Assembly (NCBI GenBank): GCA_030538335.1
Contig: JAUNUE010000025.1
Location: 1,381 to 6,812, forward strand
Source: Allobrachymonas sp.
Lineage (GTDB): Bacteria > Pseudomonadota > Gammaproteobacteria > Burkholderiales > Burkholderiaceae_C
Direction of reading: 5' to 3'
Length of the DNA stretch: 5,432 bases
A program made the translations under genes and the position numbers. This document shows, piece by piece, positions 1-5,432 of the stretch. The notes below the pieces were generated by a model. The model made no database searches, was not told the origin of the DNA, and worked only from the letters and a program-made list of their open reading frames with translations. Every line of letters begins with the position of its first letter. Positions within the stretch are counted from its first letter, which is position 1.

Positions 1-98
1 CGGCAGCGGAGTCGGCCATCGGTTTGGCGATTCTGGTCTTGCTGTTCCGCAGCCGCAGCAGCATCCAGGCTGACGCCATGAGCGATTTGAGGAATTGA
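1..98 (+). CDS. nuoK: NADH-quinone oxidoreductase subunit K, C-terminal end (partial)
   Basis: Only the last 31 codons and the stop are present; the gene enters from the left edge, with its first complete codon at position 3 and TGA at 96-98. The visible protein begins AAESAIGLAILVLLFR and ends in the polar tail SDLRN. This matches the end of NuoK, where E. coli has AAEAAIGLALLL at the equivalent place. The Glu in this motif (codon 9-11) corresponds to the conserved third-helix glutamate, E72 in E. coli, which lies on the proton path of the membrane arm. NuoK is a small subunit of about 100 residues with three helices, sitting between the NuoH/A/J end and the antiporter-like subunits. It is followed after 4 nt by nuoL, as expected for the nuo operon. 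The other conserved Glu (E36 in E. coli) lies outside the window and cannot be checked. Identification is strong despite the short length because motif and gene order agree. Confidence 0.93.
   Translation, partial: AAESAIGLAILVLLFRSRSSIQADAMSDLRN
89..93 (+). promoter_or_regulatory. Shine-Dalgarno site of nuoL
   Basis: GAGGA lies 9 nt before the ATG at 103 and is embedded in the final codons of nuoK. It supports the chosen nuoL start and suggests that translation of nuoL is coupled to that of nuoK. Confidence 0.75.
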
Positions 99-102
99 TC
101 GT

Positions 103-2274
103 ATGGTTCCCACGATTTCTTCCACCGTCCTGTTGCTGATCGTGCTGTTGCCGATGTGCGCATCGGCCATCGTCGGCATTTTTGGCACGGCCGCGGGCGG
201 CAATCTGCTCTCGCGCCGCTGGGCGCATGGGCTCACCATCGCGGCGGTTTCGGCATCACTGTTGCTGTCGCTGCTGGTGCTGTGGCAGGTCATCCAGGGC
301 GCGCGCTACAACCAGACGGTGTACGAGTGGATGGTGATCGGCGACTTCCGCATGGAAATCGGCTTCATGATCGACGGCCTCACGGCCCTGATGATGTGCG
401 TGGTCACCTCGGTGTCGCTCATGGTGCACATCTACTCCATTGGCTACATGCACGAAGACGCGAGCTACAACCGCTTCTTCGCCTACATCGCGCTGTTCAC
501 CTTTGCCATGCTGATGCTGGTCATGGGCAACAACCTGCTGCAGCTCTTCATGGGCTGGGAGGGCGTGGGGCTGGCTTCGTACCTGTTGATCGGTTTCTGG
601 TTCGACAAGCCCGGTGCGATTTTTGCCAACAAGAAAGCCTTCCTCGTCAACCGCGTGGCCGACTTGGGCTTTATCGTCGGCATCGGTCTGGTGGCAGCCA
701 GCACAGGCACGCTGAATTACGTCGAAATTTTTGCCCGCATCGACAAGCTGCTCGCCATCATGCCCGGCATGGGCTGGCCGGTGGTGGTGGTCGCCACGGT
801 CTGCCTGTTCATCGGCGCCATGGGCAAGTCGGCGCAGTTCCCGCTGCACGTGTGGCTGCCCGATTCGATGAATGGCCCCACGCCAAGTTCGGCGCTGATC
901 CACGCGGCTACCATGGTCACGGCCGGCATTTTCATGGTTTCGCGTCTGTCGCCGCTGTTTGAACTGAGCGACTTCACGCTCAACATGATCCTGCTGGTGG
1001 GTGCGGCCACGGCCTTCTTCATGGGGTTGATGGGCACCATCCAGTACGACATCAAACGCGTGGTGGCGTATTCCACGCTGTCGCAACTTGGCTATATGGT
1101 GATGGGGCTGGGCGCGTCGGCCTACCAAGCGTCGGTGTTCCACCTGTTCACGCATGCCTTTTTCAAGGCGCTGCTGTTTTTGGCAGCGGGCTCGGTCATC
1201 ATGGGCATGCACCACAACCAGGACATGCGCTACATGGGCGGCGTGCGCAAGTACATGCCCATTACGCACCTGACCTGGCTGGCGGGCACGCTGGCGCTGA
1301 TCGGCATGCCGTTCTTCTCGGGTTTTTACTCCAAAGACGGCCTGATCCTGGCGCTGCACGCCAGCCAGCAGCCCATGGCCAAGGTCGCCTTGTGGGCAGC
1401 GCTGGCCAGCGTGGTCGTCACGGCGTTCTACAGTTTGCGTTCGTACTTCCGTGTGTTCTGGGGCGAGGAGCGTTACGACCAGAATCCCGATGCGCACCAC
1501 CACGATGACCACCACGACGCGCACCACAGCAGCAAGCCGCACGAATCGCCTTTGGTGGTCACGGTGCCGCTGGTGCTGCTGGCTGTGGCATCTGTAGGCT
1601 TTGGCTTTTTCACCATGGGGCCGCTGATGTTCGGCAGCTTCTTTGCCGATGCCATCCATATCGACGCAGCAAGGCACCCAGTCATGCAGCATTTGGCGGC
1701 TGATTTTCATGGGCCGATGGCCATGACAGTGCACGGCCTGGTCACCGCACCGTTCTGGCTGATGGTGCTGGGCGTAGGGCTGGCGGCTGCGCTGTATCTG
1801 GCCAACAACTCCATTGCCGAGCGCCTGCGCGCGTTCTTCACCCCCATCGTGCGTGTGCTTGACAACAAGTACTACCTCGACTGGTTCTACGAAAACGTGG
1901 TGGCCTATTCAACACGCAAAGTGGGCACGGTGCTCTGGCAACTGGTTGACCTCAAATGGATGTGGTTCATCGACGAGGGCATGACGCGCACGCTGCGGCA
2001 TCTGGGGCTGGCGGTGTACGACGTGTTTGAGCGCCTGATGCTGTGGCTGACCGACAACGTGCTCACGGGCGTGACGCGGTTCTTTGGCGAGTTGTTCTGG
2101 AAGGGCGGTGACGAAGGCGTGATCGAGAAGCAGTTCGTCAACGCCTCGTGGCAAGGCATAGGGGCGTTGGCCGAGCGCGTGCGGCGCATGCAGACCGGCT
2201 ACCTCTACCACTATGCCCTGGTGATGATTGCAGGTTTGTTGGCGATGATGACGTGGTTCGTCTGGCTATATTAG
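103..2274 (+). CDS. nuoL: NADH-quinone oxidoreductase subunit L (complex I antiporter-like subunit)
   Basis: NuoL is the most distal proton-pumping subunit of the complex I membrane arm; its long lateral helix braces NuoM and NuoN. The protein has 723 residues. It has an N-terminal antiporter domain (about 70-130, with GFMIDGLTALMM and the SIGYMHED segment at 112-119) and the main antiporter domain (about 135-430). Recognisable key residues are E153 in GWEGVG (TM5; E144 in E. coli), D187, K242 in GKSAQFPLHVWLPD (TM7; K229), H267, K318, H351, K355 and K411 in GFYSKDG (TM12; K399). All expected charges are present. The lateral-helix region begins near NKYYLDWFY (588-596) and the protein ends with a final helix after GYLYHYAL (699-706). 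It is about 110 residues longer than the 613-residue E. coli protein. The offset to the E. coli numbering is only 12 at K411, so nearly all the excess lies after TM12. A His-rich loop occupies 465-480. The ATG at 103 is preceded by GAGGA and sits 4 nt after nuoK. No frameshift is visible. Confidence 0.98.
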   Translation: MVPTISSTVLLLIVLLPMCASAIVGIFGTAAGGNLLSRRWAHGLTIAAVSASLLLSLLVLWQVIQGARYNQTVYEWMVIGDFRMEIGFMIDGLTALMMCVVTSVSLMVHIYSIGYMHEDASYNRFFAYIALFTFAMLMLVMGNNLLQLFMGWEGVGLASYLLIGFWFDKPGAIFANKKAFLVNRVADLGFIVGIGLVAASTGTLNYVEIFARIDKLLAIMPGMGWPVVVVATVCLFIGAMGKSAQFPLHVWLPDSMNGPTPSSALIHAATMVTAGIFMVSRLSPLFELSDFTLNMILLVGAATAFFMGLMGTIQYDIKRVVAYSTLSQLGYMVMGLGASAYQASVFHLFTHAFFKALLFLAAGSVIMGMHHNQDMRYMGGVRKYMPITHLTWLAGTLALIGMPFFSGFYSKDGLILALHASQQPMAKVALWAALASVVVTAFYSLRSYFRVFWGEERYDQNPDAHHHDDHHDAHHSSKPHESPLVVTVPLVLLAVASVGFGFFTMGPLMFGSFFADAIHIDAARHPVMQHLAADFHGPMAMTVHGLVTAPFWLMVLGVGLAAALYLANNSIAERLRAFFTPIVRVLDNKYYLDWFYENVVAYSTRKVGTVLWQLVDLKWMWFIDEGMTRTLRHLGLAVYDVFERLMLWLTDNVLTGVTRFFGELFWKGGDEGVIEKQFVNASWQGIGALAERVRRMQTGYLYHYALVMIAGLLAMMTWFVWLY

Positions 2275-2277
2275 GAG
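2273..2277 (+). promoter_or_regulatory. Shine-Dalgarno site of nuoM
   Basis: AGGAG overlaps the TAG stop of nuoL (2272-2274) and lies 10 nt before the nuoM ATG at 2288. The overlap of stop codon and ribosome binding site points to coupled translation of nuoL and nuoM and fixes the nuoM start. Confidence 0.8.
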
Positions 2278-2287
2278 AAGAAGCCAA

Positions 2288-3763
2288 ATGGGAATTTTGA
2301 GTTTTTTGATCTGGACGCCCATCGTCGCTGGCTGCGTTCTGCTGGCCTTTTCAGGGCCACGTTACGAGCCGCTGGCGCGCTGGGGGGCGTTGTTTGCGGC
2401 AATCGTCGACTTCATCCTGTCGCTCGTCATGTACGGGCGCTTCCGCAATGAAGAAGCCGGCATGCAGATGGTGGAGAAGGTGTCGTGGATTCCATCCATC
2501 AACACCAACTACCACCTGGGCGTAGACGGCATTTCGCTGTGGCTGGTGTTGCTCAACACCTTCGTCACCATACTGGTGGTGATTGCCTGCTGGCGCAACA
2601 TTGAACACCGCCTGAACCAGTTCATGGGTTCCGTGCTGGTGTTGAGCGGCTTTCTCATCGGCACCTTCCTGGCGCTTGATGCCTTGCTGTTCTATGTGTT
2701 CTTCGAGGTGACGCTGGTGCCGATGTACATCATCATCGGCATCTGGGGCGGGCCGCGCAAGATCTACTCGGCCTTCAAGTTCTTCCTCTACACCTTCATG
2801 GGCTCGCTGTTCATGATGGTGGCCATGGCCTATCTGTACACGGCTGCGGGCGGCAGCTTTGACATTGCCACCTGGCAGAACCTGCCACTGAGTGCCACGG
2901 CCCAAACGGCGCTGCTGTTTGCCTTTACTGCGGCGTTTGGCGTGAAGCTGCCGATGTGGCCGCTGCACACCTGGTTGCCCGACGTGCACGTGGAGGCACC
3001 CACCGGCGGCTCGGCGGTGCTGGCGGCCATCATGTTGAAGCTCGGAGGCTACGGCTTCTTGCGCCTGGCGCTGCCGATTGCACCCGATGCGGCACACCGC
3101 TGGGCATGGCTCATGATCAGCCTGTCGCTCATCGCCATCATCTACATCGGGCTGGTGGCGATTGTTCAGCTCGACATGAAAAAGCTCGTGGCCTATTCGT
3201 CGGTGGCGCACATGGGTTACGTCACGCTGGGCATGTATGTGTTCAGCGCCGAGGGCATTTCGGGCGCGGTGTTGCAGATGATTGCACACGGCCTGGTGTC
3301 GCCCGCCATGTTCCTGTGCGTGGGCGTGCTGTACGACCGCGTGCACTCGCGCCAGATTGCCGATTACGGCGGTGTGGTCAACGTCATGCCGCGCTTTACG
3401 GCGCTGGCCTTCCTGTTTGCCTTTGGCAACTTCGGCGTGCCTGCCACGGCCGGTTTTGTGGGGGAGTGGACGGTGATCATCGCGGCCGTCAAGGCCAATC
3501 TGTGGGTGGGCCTCGCAGCAGGTACCTCGCTCATTCTGGCAGCGGCCTACACCTTGTGGATGATGCAGCGCGTGTACCTCGGCCCGGTGGCGAACGACAA
3601 GGTGCGCGAACTGCGCGACATCAATTGGCGCGAAACCTTGTTCCTCGGCATTTTTGCCCTTGCGGTGTTGGTGATGGGCGTGTACCCCAAACCCATCACG
3701 CGGTCGATGGATGCCTCGGTGGCCAAGCTGACGCAGCACCTGGCCACGTCCAAACTGCAATAA
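2288..3763 (+). CDS. nuoM: NADH-quinone oxidoreductase subunit M (complex I antiporter-like subunit)
   Basis: NuoM is the middle antiporter-like proton channel of the complex I membrane arm, between NuoL and NuoN. The protein has 491 residues, close to the 509 of E. coli, and is hydrophobic throughout, consistent with the family's 14 helices. Diagnostic segments are GVDGISLWLVL (from residue 78), FFEVTLVPMYIIIGIWGG with E140 (TM5; E144 in E. coli), VKLPMWPLHTWLPDVH with K220 (TM7; K234), IMLKLGGYGFLR with K251 (TM8; K265), DMKKLVAYSSVAHMGY with K298/K299, and GFVGEW with E393 (TM12; E407). The TM12 glutamate, where NuoL and NuoN carry lysine, is the hallmark separating NuoM from its paralogues. 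The offset to E. coli numbering is constant at 14 from TM7 to TM12, so there are no indels in the core. The ATG at 2288 follows an AGGAG site overlapping the nuoL stop; the N-terminus MGILSFLIWTPIV looks native. It is co-transcribed with nuoL and nuoN. Confidence 0.98.
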   Translation: MGILSFLIWTPIVAGCVLLAFSGPRYEPLARWGALFAAIVDFILSLVMYGRFRNEEAGMQMVEKVSWIPSINTNYHLGVDGISLWLVLLNTFVTILVVIACWRNIEHRLNQFMGSVLVLSGFLIGTFLALDALLFYVFFEVTLVPMYIIIGIWGGPRKIYSAFKFFLYTFMGSLFMMVAMAYLYTAAGGSFDIATWQNLPLSATAQTALLFAFTAAFGVKLPMWPLHTWLPDVHVEAPTGGSAVLAAIMLKLGGYGFLRLALPIAPDAAHRWAWLMISLSLIAIIYIGLVAIVQLDMKKLVAYSSVAHMGYVTLGMYVFSAEGISGAVLQMIAHGLVSPAMFLCVGVLYDRVHSRQIADYGGVVNVMPRFTALAFLFAFGNFGVPATAGFVGEWTVIIAAVKANLWVGLAAGTSLILAAAYTLWMMQRVYLGPVANDKVRELRDINWRETLFLGIFALAVLVMGVYPKPITRSMDASVAKLTQHLATSKLQ

Positions 3764-3765
3764 AC

Positions 3766-3769
3766 AAGG
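3766..3769 (+). promoter_or_regulatory. Shine-Dalgarno site of nuoN (weak)
   Basis: AAGG lies in the 16-nt gap between nuoM and nuoN, 10 nt before the ATG at 3780. It is shorter than the sites in front of nuoL and nuoM, so nuoN may depend partly on ribosomes arriving from nuoM. Confidence 0.6.
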
Positions 3770-3779
3770 GCACAACAGC

Positions 3780-5309
3780 ATGATTGACGCAACAAGCTGG
3801 GCCGTCATCGCGCCGGAACTGGTCTTGCTGACCCTGGCCTGCGTGGTGACCTTGGCCGACTTGTGGGTCAAGCACCCGCAGCGCGGCCTCACGTACTGGC
3901 TCACGCAAATCACGCTTACGCTGCTGGTGCTGTGGCAGGCCGGGCATGCGCGCACCTTGTCCAATCCCGACATGCACAAGGCGGCCTACGGATTCGGTGG
4001 CATGGTGGTGGCCGATGCCTTTGGCGCCTGGCTCAAATGCGCGGCCACGCTGGCGCTGATGGTGGCGCTGGTGTATGCGCGCCCCTACTCCACCGAGCGG
4101 CAAATGGTCAAGCGCGGCGGCGAGTTGTACATCCTTGCGCTGTTTGCCTTGCTGGGCGTGTACATCACGGCAGCGGGCAACCACTTCCTCGTCATCTACC
4201 TGGGGCTGGAGTTGACGGCGCTGGCCAGTTTCGCCATGGTGGCGTTGCGGCGCAACCATGCCCTGTCGGCCGAAGCGGGCATGAAGTATTTCATTCTCGG
4301 TTCGCTGGCCTCGGGCTTTTTGCTCTATGGGCTGTCCATGCTCTACGGTGCCACGGGTGCCATGCACCTGCCGCTGCTGCAAGAGTCGGTGCTGCGCGGC
4401 ATCGGCAGCAAAGGCGTGCTGATGCTGGGCCTCGTGTTTGTGGTGGCAGGCCTCGCGTTCAAGCTGGCGGCTGCGCCCTTCCACATGTGGGTGCCTGATG
4501 TGTACCAGGGCGCGCCCACGTCGATTACGCTGATCATTGCCACGGCGCCGAAGCTGGCAGTGTTTGCCGTGCTGGTGCGCCTGCTGGTGGGCGGGTTGCT
4601 GGACTTGGCTTCGCAGTGGCAACTCATGCTGGTGGTGCTGGCTGTGTGTTCGCTGCTACTCGGCAATATTGCAGCGACCCTGCAGCACAACGTCAAGCGC
4701 ATGCTGGCTTATTCAACCATTGCGCAAAACGGTTTTCTGCTGCTGGTGTTTGCGGTGAGTTATGTCAACGGCAACAACTACCTGTTGAAAGACGCATTGG
4801 CTGCCAGCATGTTCTACATGCTGACCTATGTGCTGGCGGCGCTTGTCGCATTCGGCGTGCTGATGCTGCTGTCGGGCGAAAACGTGGAATGCGAAACGCT
4901 CGACGATCTGCGTGGCTTGAACCACCGCCACCCGGTCTATGCGGGCATCATGGCGCTGGCCATGCTGTCGCTGGCGGGTGTGCCGCTGACCGTAGGGTTT
5001 TATGCCAAGTTCCGCATCATCCAGGTGTTGCTGATGGCGCAAACCGGCCTGCATGTGGGGTTGGCCATCTTTGCCGTGTTGACGGCGGTGATCGGCGCCT
5101 TCTACTACATCCGCATCATCAAGGTTATGTACTTTGACGAGCCTGTGCACCCCGAAGAATGGTCGGTGGCGCACCGCACCGATGCTCATGCCATGCTGTC
5201 GATCAACGGGGCCTTGCTGGTGGTGCTGGGCATTTTGCCCGCAGGCCTGCTGCGCCTGTGCGACGAAGCGGTGCTCAATATGCTGCGGCATATGAGCGGC
5301 ATGCAATAA
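3780..5309 (+). CDS. nuoN: NADH-quinone oxidoreductase subunit N (complex I antiporter-like subunit)
   Basis: NuoN is the antiporter-like proton channel nearest the NuoH/A/J/K connecting part of complex I. The protein has 509 residues (485 in E. coli), hydrophobic along its length as expected for 14 helices. Key residues are visible: E144 in YLGLELTALASF (TM5; E133 in E. coli), K228 in FKLAAAPFHMWVPDVYQGAPT-type TM7 segment (K217), K258 in ATAPKLAVFAV (TM8; K247), K306 in VKRMLAYSTIAQNG, and K410 in GFYAKFRII (TM12; K395). The motif PFHMWVPDVYQGAP at 233-246 is typical of NuoN and distinguishes it from NuoL and NuoM. The start MIDATSWAVIAPELVLL at 3780 carries an acidic residue in the first helix (PEL), in keeping with proteobacterial NuoN. 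The gene ends with TAA at 5307-5309. It is the last complete subunit gene of the operon, and no truncation or missing charge was seen. Confidence 0.98.
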   Translation: MIDATSWAVIAPELVLLTLACVVTLADLWVKHPQRGLTYWLTQITLTLLVLWQAGHARTLSNPDMHKAAYGFGGMVVADAFGAWLKCAATLALMVALVYARPYSTERQMVKRGGELYILALFALLGVYITAAGNHFLVIYLGLELTALASFAMVALRRNHALSAEAGMKYFILGSLASGFLLYGLSMLYGATGAMHLPLLQESVLRGIGSKGVLMLGLVFVVAGLAFKLAAAPFHMWVPDVYQGAPTSITLIIATAPKLAVFAVLVRLLVGGLLDLASQWQLMLVVLAVCSLLLGNIAATLQHNVKRMLAYSTIAQNGFLLLVFAVSYVNGNNYLLKDALAASMFYMLTYVLAALVAFGVLMLLSGENVECETLDDLRGLNHRHPVYAGIMALAMLSLAGVPLTVGFYAKFRIIQVLLMAQTGLHVGLAIFAVLTAVIGAFYYIRIIKVMYFDEPVHPEEWSVAHRTDAHAMLSINGALLVVLGILPAGLLRLCDEAVLNMLRHMSGMQ

Positions 5310-5330
5310 GCATTCTTCGTTTGCATCACC

Positions 5331-5432
5331 GTGTTGGTTCCTGACCTGCCGCCCGATTTGCCCGCTGCGCCGCCGGATCTGGTGGAAACGGTAGAGCAGC
5401 ACGAAGAAGTATTCCGCGGGCGTTTTCTGCGT
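5331..5432 (+). CDS. Probable NUDIX hydrolase (ADP-ribose pyrophosphatase-like), N-terminal end (partial)
   Basis: An open frame of 34 codons runs from a GTG at 5331 to the window edge. It encodes a proline-rich lead (PDLPPDLPAAPPDL) followed by VETVEQHEEVFRGRFLR. The 'VE..…EEVFRGRFLR' pattern resembles the first beta-strands of ADP-ribose pyrophosphatase-type NUDIX hydrolases, where an RG-[HR]-FL segment usually precedes a DTVRLPDG-type stretch and the catalytic NUDIX box. Neither of the latter is inside this window, so catalytic residues cannot be checked. A NUDIX gene near the end of the nuo operon is common in betaproteobacteria, from memory. Such enzymes hydrolyse ADP-ribose or related NAD breakdown products, a plausible but unproven link to an NADH-oxidising complex. 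The start is uncertain: the frame is closed upstream by the nuoN stop, no ATG is available, and GTG 5331 has no clear Shine-Dalgarno; TTG at 5334 or 5358 are alternatives. The 21 nt between nuoN and this start hold no convincing terminator, so it may share the nuo transcript. Confidence 0.7.
   Translation, partial: MLVPDLPPDLPAAPPDLVETVEQHEEVFRGRFLR

Noticed and set aside
271..289. Exact 19-nt match CTGCTGGTGCTGTGGCAGG shared with nuoN (3921-3939)
   Set aside because: Both copies encode LLVLWQ in an early transmembrane helix of paralogous subunits. With strong codon bias towards CTG and GTG, a short match is expected by chance, and no flanking homology suggests a mobile repeat or gene conversion.
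781..790. GTGGTGGTGG run in nuoL as a possible simple repeat or recombination signal
   Set aside because: It encodes consecutive valines in a membrane helix and is too short to stand out from similar valine/leucine codon runs throughout these genes.
256..1734. Long minus-strand open frame (492 codons) opposite nuoL
   Set aside because: Its translation is a low-complexity His/Gln/Arg/Asp-rich string with no hydrophobic core or family motif. It is the antisense shadow of a GC-biased membrane-protein gene, and nuoL itself is unambiguous.
2956..3783. Plus-strand open frame of 275 codons overlapping nuoM in another frame
   Set aside because: The product is Arg/Gly/His/Ala-rich and featureless, and the frame lies wholly over conserved NuoM antiporter motifs. 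It is an out-of-frame shadow.
2351..3979. Long minus-strand open frame (542 codons) spanning nuoM and the start of nuoN
   Set aside because: Same His/Gln/Arg-rich composition as the other antisense frames, crosses two real genes, and has no recognisable domain. It is explained by the strong third-position G/C bias on the + strand.
5301..5326. Inverted repeat ATGCAA ... TTGCAT around the nuoN stop
   Set aside because: The stem is only 6 bp with a 14-nt loop, is AT-containing, and is not followed by a T-run. It is too weak to call a terminator or regulatory hairpin.

Overview
This window is the 3' end of a bacterial nuo operon, which encodes respiratory complex I (proton-translocating NADH:quinone oxidoreductase). 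All genes lie on the + strand in the classical order: the last codons of nuoK, then complete nuoL, nuoM and nuoN, then the first codons of a likely NUDIX hydrolase that runs off the right edge. The DNA is GC-rich with strong third-position G/C use. The protein style (NuoN starting MIDATSWAVIAPELVLL, the NuoL C-terminal GYLYHYALVMIAG motif, a NUDIX gene after nuoN) suggests a betaproteobacterium of the order Burkholderiales, perhaps Comamonadaceae. This placement is an inference from remembered family features, not from a search.

Layout: positions 1-98 hold the end of NuoK, including the third-helix glutamate motif. nuoL (103-2274) starts 4 nt after the nuoK stop. nuoM (2288-3763) starts 13 nt after the nuoL stop, with its Shine-Dalgarno overlapping that stop. 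nuoN (3780-5309) follows after 16 nt. A 21-nt spacer then leads to a probable GTG-started NUDIX reading frame (5331 to the window end). There is no gene-free stretch longer than about 20 nt, and I see no internal promoter, terminator, RNA gene, mobile element or CRISPR array. The tight spacing implies one polycistronic transcript driven from a promoter upstream of the window.

Function: NuoL, NuoM and NuoN are the three antiporter-like membrane subunits that form the distal proton-pumping arm of complex I. NuoK belongs to the connecting module. Each antiporter-like subunit retains its key charged residues: a TM5 Glu, a TM7 Lys, and a TM12 Lys in NuoL and NuoN or Glu in NuoM. All three therefore look functional and intact.

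I do not find a previously undescribed system here; this is core housekeeping DNA. The points worth a second look are an unusually long NuoL C-terminal region with a possible weak internal repeat in the lateral-helix area, a histidine-rich loop in NuoL, and the NUDIX gene following nuoN directly.
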